Assembly (NCBI RefSeq): GCF_900099965.1
Contig: NZ_FNDJ01000004.1
Location: forward strand, 62,001 to 126,000
Reading direction: 5' to 3'
DNA from: Nonomuraea jiangxiensis
GTDB lineage: Bacteria; Actinomycetota; Actinomycetes; Streptosporangiales; Streptosporangiaceae
DNA: 64,000 nt
The notes under the pieces are model-generated. The model made no database searches and was not told the DNA's origin. It saw only the letters and a program-made list of their open reading frames with translations. Positions 1 to 7,859 of this stretch are shown one piece after another (position 1 is the first letter of the stretch; every line of letters begins with the position of its first letter). The position numbers and the translations under genes are program-made.

Positions 1-1935
1 CTGGTGTTCCTGGTGACCGTGCGCCGCGGCACCGTGGACGACCCCGCGGTCGAGGCGGAGGGCAGGGAGCTGACCGCGCGCGTCGGCCGCGCGGAGGGCG
101 TCGCGGAGTCGGCCTCGTACTGGACCCGCGGCGAGCCCGCCACCCTGCGCAGCCGGGACGGCCGGCAGGCCCTGATCCTGGTGCGCGTCCCGGGAGACGC
201 CGACCACGTACGGAACCAGGTGCTGCCCCGGCTGGTCCCCGAGATCACCCGGGGCACCGCCCTGTTGCAGGTACGGGCCGGGGGCGGTGAGGAGGTCTTC
301 AGGCAGACGGTGCCGCTGGCCCGGCAGGACTTCGTCCGCGCGGAGCTGGTCATCTTCCCGCTGGCCTTCGCGCTGCTCTGGCTCTACCAGCGGCGTGCCA
401 TGGCGGCCCTGGTGCCCATCCTGGCCGGAGTGTTCGCCATGGTGATCGCGCTGGCGCTGCTGAGCGCCGTGCTGCCGTTCGCCGAGATCTCCACCTTCGC
501 CCTCAACCTGACCCTGGCCATGGGCCTCGGCCTGGGCATCGACTACTGCCTGTTCGTCATCCACCGGTTCCGCGAGGAGACCGGGCGCGGCGCGGACCGG
601 GCGGCCGCGGTCGCCGGGGCCGTCGAGCACGCGGGCCGGACCGTGCTGTTCAGCGGGATCACCGTGGCCGCGTCGCTGGCGGTGCTGTTCGCGCTGCCGT
701 TCGACTTCCTGCGGTCCTTCGCGTACGCGGGCATCGCCGTCGTCGCGGGCGGCCTGGTCGCGGCGGTGATCGTGCTGCCCGCCGTGCTCGCCTCGATCGG
801 CGGCGCGCTGCTGCCGAGGCGGATCCGGCCCGAGCGCGAGACGGGGTTCTGGCACGGCCTGGCGACCCGGGTGATGCGCCGCCCGCTGGTGTTCGGCGGC
901 CTGGCCACGGCGGTGCTGCTGCTGCTCGCCGCGCCGTTCCTGGGCCTGCGCTTCGGCGTGGCCGACGACCGCATCCTGCCCCCGCAGGCGCCCGCGCGGC
1001 AGGTGCAGGAGGTCATCCGCCAGACCTTCCCGGCGGAGGAGACGGACGCCATCCAAGTGATCTCGAAAACCGCGGCGCCAGGCGATGTTTCGCAGTACGC
1101 GGCGAAGCTGTCGGCGCTGCCCGGCGTCGCCCGGGTCGACTCCGCCACCGGCTCCTACACGAACGGCCTGCGGACCGGCGATGGCGCCCCGGCCAGGTTC
1201 GAGGGCGAGGGCGCCTGGCTCTCCGTGGTCCCGTCCGCCGCGGTCCTGGCCGTCGACCCCGTACGGCTGGTGGAGTCCGTACGCGCCGTCGAGCCGCCCT
1301 TCGAGGTGCTGGTCGGCGGCTACCCGGCCGAGCTGGCCGACTACCGGGCCTCGGTCGTGGACCGGCTCCCGCTGGTCCTGGCGCTCATGCTGGGCGTGAC
1401 GTTCCTGGTCCTGACCCTCATGACCAGGAGCGTGATCCTCCCGGTCAAGGCGACCCTGCTGAACGTCCTCAGCCTCGGCGTCATGTTCGGCGCCGTCGTC
1501 TGGGTCTTCCAGGACGGCAACCTGTCGGGCCTGCTCGGCTTCACCCCGACGGGCACGCTCGACCCGAGCATCCCGATCCTGATGCTCTGCATCGCCTACG
1601 GCCTGTCCATGGACTACGAGGTCTTCCTGCTGTCCAGGATCAAAGAGGAGTACGACAGGACGGGCGACACCGAGCGAGCCGTGGCCGCCGGCCTGCAGCG
1701 GGGGGCGCCGCTGATCACGGCGGCCGGAGGCATCCTGGCGCTCACCTTCGCCGCGTACGCCACCGCCCAGGTGGTGTTCGTGCAGATGCTGGGCGTGGGC
1801 ATGGCGGTGGCCGTGCTGGTGGACGCGACCGTGGTCAGGGCGGTGCTCGTGCCGAGCCTGATGCGGCTGGCGGGCCCGCTCAACTGGTGGCCGGGCGGGC
1901 GCGTCAGAGATCGCGCGTCCACACCTGCTCGGTGA
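1..1935 (+). CDS. MMPL/RND-family membrane exporter, 5'-truncated by window edge
   Basis: The reading frame is open from the first base, so the start lies outside the window; 644 residues are visible against the usual 700-750 for this family, so only the N-terminal segment is missing. After an extracytoplasmic domain comes a block of hydrophobic segments (about 115-270) with the motif GLGLGIDYCLFVIHRF, then a second periplasmic-type domain and a second transmembrane block containing CIAYGLSMDYEVFLLSRIKEEY. These paired GxxxDY motifs mark the MMPL superfamily of RND-type exporters (lipid, drug or metabolite export). The substrate cannot be read from the sequence. The 3' end overlaps the convergent MarR-GNAT gene by 32 bp. 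Confidence 0.9.
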   Translation: MVFLVTVRRGTVDDPAVEAEGRELTARVGRAEGVAESASYWTRGEPATLRSRDGRQALILVRVPGDADHVRNQVLPRLVPEITRGTALLQVRAGGGEEVFRQTVPLARQDFVRAELVIFPLAFALLWLYQRRAMAALVPILAGVFAMVIALALLSAVLPFAEISTFALNLTLAMGLGLGIDYCLFVIHRFREETGRGADRAAAVAGAVEHAGRTVLFSGITVAASLAVLFALPFDFLRSFAYAGIAVVAGGLVAAVIVLPAVLASIGGALLPRRIRPERETGFWHGLATRVMRRPLVFGGLATAVLLLLAAPFLGLRFGVADDRILPPQAPARQVQEVIRQTFPAEETDAIQVISKTAAPGDVSQYAAKLSALPGVARVDSATGSYTNGLRTGDGAPARFEGEGAWLSVVPSAAVLAVDPVRLVESVRAVEPPFEVLVGGYPAELADYRASVVDRLPLVLALMLGVTFLVLTLMTRSVILPVKATLLNVLSLGVMFGAVVWVFQDGNLSGLLGFTPTGTLDPSIPILMLCIAYGLSMDYEVFLLSRIKEEYDRTGDTERAVAAGLQRGAPLITAAGGILALTFAAYATAQVVFVQMLGVGMAVAVLVDATVVRAVLVPSLMRLAGPLNWWPGGRVRDRASTPAR

Positions 1936-2824
1936 GCTCGATCCCGTTCTCCCTGCCCGGCTGCTCCGACTCCAGCTCGAACCCGGCCGCCTGGTAGATG
2001 CGCAGCGCGCTCACCAGGCAGTCGCGCGTCCAGAGCGTGATCCGCTTGTAGCCCTCGGCCCGCGCGTGCCGCACGCACTCCTCGACCAGCCGCCGCCCCA
2101 GCCCGAGCCCGCGCGCGGACGGCTCGACCAGCAGCAGGCGCAGCTTGGCCGTCGTGGCGTCCTGGCGCACGCAGAACACGCACCCGGCCCGCTCCCCGCC
2201 CACCTCGGCGATCCACCCGGCGTCGTGGGCGGGGTCGAAGTCGGCCGTGATCCTGGCCACGAGCCGCTCGAATTCGGTGCCCCAGCCGTATTCCTGGGCA
2301 TAGAGGACGCCGTGCCGATAGACGACCCAGCCCAGGTCGCCGGGGCGCGGGGGCCTGATCAGGAAGGGCTCGCGGCCGGGCTCCGTGGCGCCCAGCAGCC
2401 GCCTGATCGTCGCCATGCTCCCCACCAGCCGTGTCTGGTCCTCCTCGGCCAGTGTGGCGAGCAGCCGCTCGACCTCCTCGGCCGAGCGCCGGTCGAGCCC
2501 GGCGAAGGTGCCGGAGCCGGCCGGGGTGAGGCGGACGAGCTGTCGGCGCGCGTCGGAGGCGGAGCGCTCGCGCACGATCAGCCCGTCGCCGTCGAGGCGG
2601 GTCAGGATCCGGCTCAGGTAGCCCGCGTCGAGGTCGAGCAGGCCGCGAAGGTCGCCGGTCTCCATCTGCTCGGCCCGGCCCAGCTCGAAGAGCACCCGCG
2701 CTTCCGTCAGCGAGTAGGGCGAGTCGAGCATGCCTGCCTGGAGTGCGCCGATCACTTTCGTATAGAACCGGTTGAAGGCTCGGACCTCGGCGACCCTTGC
2801 CTCTGTCAGCGAACTCATTGTCAT
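1904..2824 (-). CDS. MarR-family regulator fused to GNAT acetyltransferase
   Basis: 306 residues. Residues about 1-140 form a MarR-type winged helix (SLTEARVLFELGR, then a recognition region and the basic wing RSASDARRQLVRLTPAG). Residues about 150-306 form a GNAT fold with the acetyl-CoA loop ARGLGLGRRLVEECVRHAR. This MarR-GNAT fusion is a known actinobacterial and proteobacterial architecture; the acetylated substrate is usually unknown. I start it at the ATG at 2824 because an in-frame extension upstream would run through the divergent lactonase gene and has no family similarity; the ATG at 2818 is an alternative. Only 25 bp separate it from the divergent gene, and an imperfect TTG-N7-CAA palindrome overlaps its start, so it probably controls itself and the neighbour. 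Confidence 0.88.
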   Translation of the reverse strand: MTMSSLTEARVAEVRAFNRFYTKVIGALQAGMLDSPYSLTEARVLFELGRAEQMETGDLRGLLDLDAGYLSRILTRLDGDGLIVRERSASDARRQLVRLTPAGSGTFAGLDRRSAEEVERLLATLAEEDQTRLVGSMATIRRLLGATEPGREPFLIRPPRPGDLGWVVYRHGVLYAQEYGWGTEFERLVARITADFDPAHDAGWIAEVGGERAGCVFCVRQDATTAKLRLLLVEPSARGLGLGRRLVEECVRHARAEGYKRITLWTRDCLVSALRIYQAAGFELESEQPGRENGIELTEQVWTRDL

Positions 2825-2830
2825 AGTCAA
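2818..2830. promoter_or_regulatory. Possible MarR-type operator overlapping the start of the MarR-GNAT gene
   Basis: The sequence TTGTCATAGTCAA is an imperfect palindrome (TTGnC-N3-GnCAA). It lies in the 25-bp divergent spacer and covers the first codons of the MarR-GNAT gene, where an autorepressor would be expected to bind. Inference from position and symmetry only. Confidence 0.4.
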
Positions 2831-2849
2831 CCATGAGAGGATCCCCGCT

Positions 2850-3764
2850 GTGAAGCACTTGCACATAGGCGGATACGGCCCGGGCATCGTCACCGTCGGC
2901 GGCGCCGGCGACGAGGTTCTGACCAGAATCGCGGCGCCCTCGTTCCTGGCCGCGCACCCGTCCCTGCCGGTGCTGTACGCCGTGGGCGAGCTCGCACGCG
3001 GCTGGCTGACCGCCTTCGAGGCCGGCGACAAGCTCGCCCCCCTGGACGAGCGGCCGAGCGAGGGCGACAGCCCCTGCCACGTCGCCGTGGACCCCGAGGG
3101 CCGCCTGCTGGCGGCGGCCAACTACGGCGACGGCACCGCCGTCCTCTACCGGCTCGACTCCCGCGGCGCGTTCGAGGGCGAGCCGATCGTGCTGCGCCAC
3201 CAGGGCTCCGGCCCTGACCCCGACCGCCAGCAGGGCCCGCACGCCCACCAGGCCGTCTTCCACGACGGCCTGCTGCACGTCTCCGACCTCGGCACCGACG
3301 AGATCCGCCGCTACCGGCACGACGGCACCGCGCTGGAGCCGATCACGCTGCCCCCCGGCACCGGCCCGCGCCACTTCGCCTTCGCCGGCTCCCGCCTCTA
3401 CGTGGCCGGCGAGCTGGACGGCAGCCTCACCCTCATCGACGGTGAGCGCCGCACGACCGTGCCCGCCTCCCGCCGCGAGGGCCCGAACGGCCCCTCCCAC
3501 CTCCAGCTCGACGGCGACCTCGTCTACGTCGCCAACCGCGGGCCGGACACGATCTCGGTGCTGCGCGCCGCCGACCTGTCGCCGGTGGCCGAGGTCCCCA
3601 GCGGCGGCCGCTGGCCCAGGCACTTCGCCATCCACGGCGACCGGATGTACGTGGCCAACCAGCGGTCCGGCACCGTCACCGCCTTCACCCTCGACGACGG
3701 CGTCCCCTCGCCCGCCGGGCCGACGTACGAGGTGGAAAGCCCGGCCTGCGTGCTGATCATGTAA
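2850..3764 (+). CDS. Lactonase family beta-propeller protein (6-phosphogluconolactonase-like)
   Basis: 304 residues from the GTG at 2850, which has a GAGAGG ribosome-binding site nine bases upstream; the longer in-frame start at 2772 overlaps the divergent regulator gene. The protein is a seven-bladed-propeller lactonase of the YbhE/Pgl type: N-terminal LHIGGYGPGIV, blade motifs SPCHVAVDPEGRLLAAANYGDGTAVLY, GPHAHQAVF, GTGPRHFAF, GRWPRHFAIHGDRMYVANQRSGTVTAF. Members hydrolyse sugar lactones or are of unknown specificity, so the 6-phosphogluconolactone assignment is only a family default. There is no signal peptide, so it should be cytosolic. It is divergent from, and probably controlled by, the MarR-GNAT protein. 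Confidence 0.85.
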   Translation: MKHLHIGGYGPGIVTVGGAGDEVLTRIAAPSFLAAHPSLPVLYAVGELARGWLTAFEAGDKLAPLDERPSEGDSPCHVAVDPEGRLLAAANYGDGTAVLYRLDSRGAFEGEPIVLRHQGSGPDPDRQQGPHAHQAVFHDGLLHVSDLGTDEIRRYRHDGTALEPITLPPGTGPRHFAFAGSRLYVAGELDGSLTLIDGERRTTVPASRREGPNGPSHLQLDGDLVYVANRGPDTISVLRAADLSPVAEVPSGGRWPRHFAIHGDRMYVANQRSGTVTAFTLDDGVPSPAGPTYEVESPACVLIM

Positions 3765-3816
3765 GGAGTTCGCCAAGTCACGCACCATCGAGGCGGTCGG
3801 TCATGACCATGGGCCT

Positions 3817-5157
3817 GTGCGTAAGATCGTCATCGCCCTCGTCCTGCTGGCCGCCGGGTGCGGCGGCACGCCCGTCGCCGTGCCTCCGGCCAGCCCGTCG
3901 CCGCCGCCCGCCGTGGACGTGCGCGAACCCGCCGTGGACGTGCAGGAGTCGTGGCGCATCACGAAACAGGGCGCGGACCACGAGATCGAGGGCTACGCCG
4001 ACCGGGTCAGCGTCCTGCCGGGCGAGCCCTTCCGGCTGCACGTCTCCACGACCGCGCGGCGCTTCACCGCCAGCGCCTTCCGGATGGGCGCGAACCCGGC
4101 CAAGGTATGGGAGTCGCCCCAGGTCCGCGGGGCACGGCAGGCGCCGGCACGGGTGGTGGACGGCACCGTGACCGCCGCGCACTGGGCTCCCTCGCTGACC
4201 GTGGACACCGGGGGCTGGCCGGAGGGGGCGTACCTGATCAGGCTGGACGCCTCCTCCGGCGCCCAGCGCTACGTCCCGGTCACCGTGCGCTCGGCGAGCA
4301 CGGCCGGCCGCGTGGTGCTGGTGAACGCGGTCACCACCTGGCAGGCGTACAACCTGTGGGGCGGGCGCAGCCTCTACGAGGGGCCGGGCGGGTTCGCCGG
4401 GCGCTCGCGCACCGTGACGTTCGACCGCCCGTACGACGGCGCGGGCGCGCGGCTGTTCCTGGACTTCGAGAAGGACGCGCTGGCCGTGGCCGAGCAGAGC
4501 GGGGTGCCGCTGGCGTACCTGACGAATCTGGACCTCCGGCCGGGCGCGCTCGACGGGGCCCGCGCGGTGGTGTCGCTCGGCCACGACGAGTACTGGTCGC
4601 CGGAGATGCGCAGGACCGTCACCCAGGCCAGGGACCACGGCACGAACCTGGCCTTCCTCGGCGCGAACGCCGTCTACTGGCGGATCGGCCCGCACGACAG
4701 GAAGGTCGCCTGCGACAAGGAGCGCCTGTGCCGGTTGTGGCGCGACTCGCGGCCGGAGAGCGCGCTGGTGGGGCAGATGTACGACTGCTTCCCCGCCGAG
4801 GGCGTCTACCGGGTGCGCAGGCCCGGGCACTGGATCTTCGACGGCACGAAGGGGCGGCGCTTCCCCGGGCTCCTCGGGGTGGAGACCGACAAGGTGTCGC
4901 CGGGGTCGCCGGCGAACGTCGAGGTGCTGGCCGAGTCGCCGTTCTCCTGCGGCGGGCGGGCGACCGTCAGCCACAGCACGTACTATGTCGCGCCCAGCGG
5001 GGCGGGGGTGTTCGCCTCGGGCACGATGCGCTGGGTGTGCGCGCTGCGGGGGAGCCGGTGCGGGCACGGGGTCACCGACTCCGCTGCCGCCTTCACCCGG
5101 CGCTCGACGCTCAACCTCCTGACCCGCTTCGCCCGCGGCCCGGCCGGCCTTCCGTAG
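3817..5157 (+). CDS. Lipoprotein, N,N-dimethylformamidase beta-subunit-like domain
   Basis: 446 residues. The N-terminus (RKIVIALVLLAAGCGG) is a lipoprotein signal peptide with lipobox LAAGC, followed by a Pro/Ala-rich spacer, so the mature protein should be anchored outside the membrane. The body resembles the large domain of the dimethylformamidase beta-subunit family, with VVSLGHDEYWSPEMRR and NLAFLGANAVYWRI typical. In that family the conserved His-Asp-Glu region sits near the metal site, but most actinobacterial homologues are uncharacterised and exported, so real amidase activity is uncertain. The GTG start at 3817 gives the complete signal peptide; no strong ribosome-binding site precedes it. 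A hairpin terminator lies 85 bp downstream. Confidence 0.72.
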   Translation: MRKIVIALVLLAAGCGGTPVAVPPASPSPPPAVDVREPAVDVQESWRITKQGADHEIEGYADRVSVLPGEPFRLHVSTTARRFTASAFRMGANPAKVWESPQVRGARQAPARVVDGTVTAAHWAPSLTVDTGGWPEGAYLIRLDASSGAQRYVPVTVRSASTAGRVVLVNAVTTWQAYNLWGGRSLYEGPGGFAGRSRTVTFDRPYDGAGARLFLDFEKDALAVAEQSGVPLAYLTNLDLRPGALDGARAVVSLGHDEYWSPEMRRTVTQARDHGTNLAFLGANAVYWRIGPHDRKVACDKERLCRLWRDSRPESALVGQMYDCFPAEGVYRVRRPGHWIFDGTKGRRFPGLLGVETDKVSPGSPANVEVLAESPFSCGGRATVSHSTYYVAPSGAGVFASGTMRWVCALRGSRCGHGVTDSAAAFTRRSTLNLLTRFARGPAGLP

Positions 5158-5242
5158 CCCGCCGCGCCTCCATGGCCTCTCCTCGCGCGGACCGCCCCCT
5201 CCGGGCTCTTCCGGGATTGTGCGCGACCGTGCGAGGGAAGGG

Positions 5243-5284
5243 AAAATGCCGGGCAAGCTTCTCGTAGCCCGCGACGGGCATTTT
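5243..5284 (+). terminator. Hairpin terminator after the DMFase-like gene
   Basis: AAAATGCC (5243-5250) pairs with GGCATTTT (5277-5284); an inner GGGC/GCCC pair extends the stem. The right arm runs into TTTTG and then a T5 run. It lies between two same-direction genes and separates the upstream lipoprotein gene from the pfk promoter region. Confidence 0.6.
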
Positions 5285-5381
5285 GTCGGTTTTTGGGGAC
5301 TACGAGAGTGATGACCCTGGTTGTCCTGGCGAAAATGGCCGACACGGTCACGAAATCTGGTTCGGACCGCGGACCGTGGCG

Positions 5382-5397
5382 TTTGGTCTAGACCACT
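5382..5397 (+). promoter_or_regulatory. DasR-type operator (dre) upstream of pfk
   Basis: TTTGGTCTAGACCACT has the 12-bp perfect palindromic core TGGTCTAGACCA, identical to the core of the dre consensus bound by the GntR-family regulator DasR in actinomycetes. It sits 75 bp upstream of the phosphofructokinase start within a 314-bp gene-free stretch (5158-5471) that otherwise holds only the terminator at 5243-5284. A CAGAAT -10-like hexamer at 5411-5416 would put the box near the -35 position, consistent with repression. DasR itself is not in the window. Confidence 0.72.
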
Positions 5398-5471
5398 GCC
5401 GGAGGCGACGGGCAGAATGCGAGTCTGAACAATGCGGTCCGGTTCGTGAACCCCATCGGGAGGAACCCGTC

Positions 5472-6497
5472 ATGCGTATTGGAGTGCTCACCGGAGGTGG
5501 CGACTGCCCCGGTCTCAATGCTGTGATCAGGGCGGTGGTGCGGAAGGGGGTGAGCGTCTACGGCCACGAGTTCGTCGGCTTCCGCGACGGCTGGCGGGGT
5601 CCGCTGGAGGGCGAGACCATGCCGCTCGACATCCAGGCCGTACGCGGCATCCTGCCACGCGGCGGCACGATACTCGGCTCCTCCCGGACCAACCCGATCA
5701 AGATCGAGGGCGGCGTCGACCGGATCAAGGAGAACCTGGCCACCACCGGCGTGCACGCGCTGATCGCCATCGGCGGCGAGGACACCCTGGGCGTCGCCAA
5801 GCAGCTCTACGACCGTGGCGTCAACGTCGTCGGCGTGCCCAAGACCATCGACAACGACCTGTCGGGCACCGACTACACCTTCGGCTTCGACACCGCCGTC
5901 AACATCGCGATGGAGGCCATCGACCGGCTGCACACCACCGCCGAGTCCCACCACCGGGCGCTCATCTGCGAGGTCATGGGCCGCCACGCCGGCTGGATCG
6001 CGCTGCACGCGGGCATGGCGGGCGGCGCGAACGTCATCCTCATCCCGGAGAAGCCGTTCGACATCGACCGGGTCTGCGAATACGTCGAGTCCCGCTTCCG
6101 CACCCGCTACTCGCCGATCATCGTGGTGGCCGAGGGCGCGCACCCGATCGAGGGCCAGATGGCGCTGCAGGCGGGCGAGCTGGACGCCTTCGGCCACGTA
6201 CGGCTGGGCGGCATCGGCGAGGTGCTGGCCAGGGAGATCGAGAAGCGCACCGGCAAGGAGGCCCGCACGACGGTGCTCGGCCACATCCAGCGCGGCGGCA
6301 CCCCGACGGCCTACGACCGGGTGCTGGCCACCAGGTTCGGCCTGCAGGCCATCGACGCGGCGCACGAGGGCGACTACGGCAAGATGGTCGCGCTGCGCGG
6401 CACCGACATCGTCCGCGTCGGGCTCGACGAGGCCACGGCGGAGCTGAAGACCGTGCCGGTGTCGCGTTACTCCGAGGCCGAGGTGTTCTTCGGCTGA
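5472..6497 (+). CDS. pfkA: 6-phosphofructokinase, probably pyrophosphate-dependent
   Basis: 341 residues, starting at the ATG at 5472 after GGGAGGAA; the upstream in-frame extension is non-coding. It converts fructose 6-phosphate to fructose 1,6-bisphosphate in glycolysis. The N-terminal phosphoryl-donor loop is TGGGDCPGLNAVIR. Residues 101-104 read GGED and 123-129 read PKTIDND, placing Asp at 104 and Lys at 124. ATP-using enzymes have Gly at 104 and usually Gly at 124; the Asp/Lys pair is the signature of PPi-dependent enzymes such as that of Amycolatopsis methanolica. The fructose-6-phosphate motif MGRHAGWIA is intact. It is a single-gene unit with a DasR-type box upstream and a structured 3' region. 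Enzyme class is certain; the donor is inferred from two residues. Confidence 0.93.
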   Translation: MRIGVLTGGGDCPGLNAVIRAVVRKGVSVYGHEFVGFRDGWRGPLEGETMPLDIQAVRGILPRGGTILGSSRTNPIKIEGGVDRIKENLATTGVHALIAIGGEDTLGVAKQLYDRGVNVVGVPKTIDNDLSGTDYTFGFDTAVNIAMEAIDRLHTTAESHHRALICEVMGRHAGWIALHAGMAGGANVILIPEKPFDIDRVCEYVESRFRTRYSPIIVVAEGAHPIEGQMALQAGELDAFGHVRLGGIGEVLAREIEKRTGKEARTTVLGHIQRGGTPTAYDRVLATRFGLQAIDAAHEGDYGKMVALRGTDIVRVGLDEATAELKTVPVSRYSEAEVFFG

Positions 6498-6538
6498 GTG
6501 AAAGCCGATTGCAAGCGGGGGGTCGTAGCTTCTGAACC

Positions 6539-6623
6539 AGCGGGGTTACCGCTAAAACCCCCTCAGGGTACGGCTCGCGTCGCAATGAGTTTGGCGGCCC
6601 ACTGTGTGAGGCGAGCCGTACCC
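6539..6623. other. Unexplained structured region downstream of pfk
   Basis: Two structures follow one another between the pfk stop and the shared terminator. First, AGCG/CGCT closes a loop GGGTTAC whose G-run can pair with the CCCC downstream (a possible H-type pseudoknot, 6539-6562). Second, GGGTACGGCTCGC (6566-6578) pairs perfectly with GCGAGCCGTACCC (6611-6623) around a 32-nt loop. The large loop and lack of a T-run make it unlike a simple terminator. I cannot match it to a known RNA family. Confidence 0.4.
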
Positions 6624-6639
6624 AGGACATAGCTCAAGC

Positions 6640-6680
6640 GCAGGGGCGCGCCGGAAGGGATACCTCCGGCGCGCCCCTGC
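6640..6680. terminator. Bidirectional terminator between pfk and the MHYT gene
   Basis: A 16-bp perfect stem, GCAGGGGCGCGCCGGA (6640-6655) with TCCGGCGCGCCCCTGC (6665-6680), and a 9-nt loop. It lies between two convergent genes, where a shared terminator is expected. Confidence 0.8.
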
Positions 6681-6737
6681 CGCATGTACGCGGCGGCGAG
6701 AACCAGAGCGCCACCGTGGCCGCCCTGGGCTGAGGCG

Positions 6738-7607
6738 CTATCGCCTGCGGGTCTGGACCGGCGGCTGCCGCCGCTGGGGCAGCGGCGTGACGGGCGCGGG
6801 CGTGGGATAGGGGAGTTGCGGCTGCTGGTTGGTGCGGCGGCGCTCTTCGAGCTTGGCCACCAGTTCGGCGTCCTCGTGCAGCTCCTCCTCGGAGGGGGAC
6901 AGGATGACCATGAGGAGCATGGTCAGCGTGATCAGGCTGATGACGGTCATGAGAGGCACGAGGAAGTCGAGGGCGTCGGCGCCGGCGATCATGCCGGGCT
7001 GGGGGTCGACGGTGACGTGCATCGCGTACATGCCGGTGTAGTGCATGCCCGAGACGGCCACGCCCATGAGAAGGGCCGCCCCGGTGATCCAGATGGTCTT
7101 CCTGACCCTGAGCGTGAACCACAGCGCCACCGTGGCCGCCACCACGGCGATGGCCACGGACAGGCCCACGGTCAGGCGGTCGTAGGCGACGTGGGCCGAC
7201 ATGTTCATGGCGTACATGCCCAGGTAGTGCATGGAGGCCACGCCGAGGCCGGTGAGCAGGCCGCCGCCGAGCAGCGCCACGACACCGCCCCGGCCGTAGG
7301 AGACCAGGAGCAGGCCGGTGCCGACGACCACGATGGCCACCACGGCGGAGGCCACGGTCAGCCATACGTCATATTTGATCTGGGTGCCCGTCACCTCGAA
7401 GCCCATCATGGCGATGAAGTGCATGACCCAGATACCGGTGCCGCCGATGGAGACGGCCGCGCCCAGCAACCAGCGCACCCGTGCGCCGCCACGCGAGGCG
7501 TGCGCCTGGGCGGTGAGCCGCAGCCCGAGCATCGAACCGATGCAGGACATCACGTAGGCGAGCAGCGGTGTGAGCAGGCCATAGGTGAAATGGTTGACAG
7601 CGGTCAT
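6738..7607 (-). CDS. MHYT-domain integral membrane sensor protein
   Basis: 289 residues with seven predicted membrane segments. Three MHYT-type motifs are visible: WVMHFIAMMGF (about 61), SMHYLGMYAMN (about 125) and GMHYTGMYAMH (about 188), each with the Met/His pair proposed to bind copper and sense O2, CO or NO. Unlike CoxC or YkoW it has no GGDEF, EAL or kinase output domain; it ends in a cytosolic tail rich in Glu, Arg, Pro and Gln (about 230-289). It begins at the ATG at 7607 with GAAGGAAGC-like spacing upstream. A perfect 7-bp inverted repeat overlaps its probable -35 element. Its signalling partner is not apparent here. Confidence 0.9.
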   Translation of the reverse strand: MTAVNHFTYGLLTPLLAYVMSCIGSMLGLRLTAQAHASRGGARVRWLLGAAVSIGGTGIWVMHFIAMMGFEVTGTQIKYDVWLTVASAVVAIVVVGTGLLLVSYGRGGVVALLGGGLLTGLGVASMHYLGMYAMNMSAHVAYDRLTVGLSVAIAVVAATVALWFTLRVRKTIWITGAALLMGVAVSGMHYTGMYAMHVTVDPQPGMIAGADALDFLVPLMTVISLITLTMLLMVILSPSEEELHEDAELVAKLEERRRTNQQPQLPYPTPAPVTPLPQRRQPPVQTRRR

Positions 7608-7684
7608 CTATCGAGCTTCCTTGCATTGGGGATCCCCGGATTGTGGCACCCGGCATGTCCCTTTCGCATAGATATCGAAACTAT

Positions 7685-7699
7685 CTGTCAACTTGACAG
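7685..7699 (-). promoter_or_regulatory. Palindromic operator and -35 of the MHYT gene promoter
   Basis: CTGTCAA-C-TTGACAG is a perfect 7-bp inverted repeat. Read on the minus strand it contains a consensus TTGACA -35 element, with AT-rich TATCTATG downstream as the probable -10 region. Repressor binding here would block the MHYT promoter. The other strand also carries TTGACA, but no convincing -10 follows. Confidence 0.5.
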
Positions 7700-7859
7700 T
7701 CGGGGCGTGAGGGCACCTCACGGGGCCTGGCCCGGCCCGGCTCCTCCCGTAGAGCTGGTGAGATATCCGATCGAGCGGGGGTGGGAGGCGGACTAAACTC
7801 GATGGGTCGCGACGTTGCCATCAACGCGCGCATATCCCCATCTTCCCGGAGGTTCCACC

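Noticed and set aside
6566..6623. 6C RNA (actinobacterial two-hairpin RNA)
   Set aside because: The hairpin loops do not contain the required runs of six or more C.
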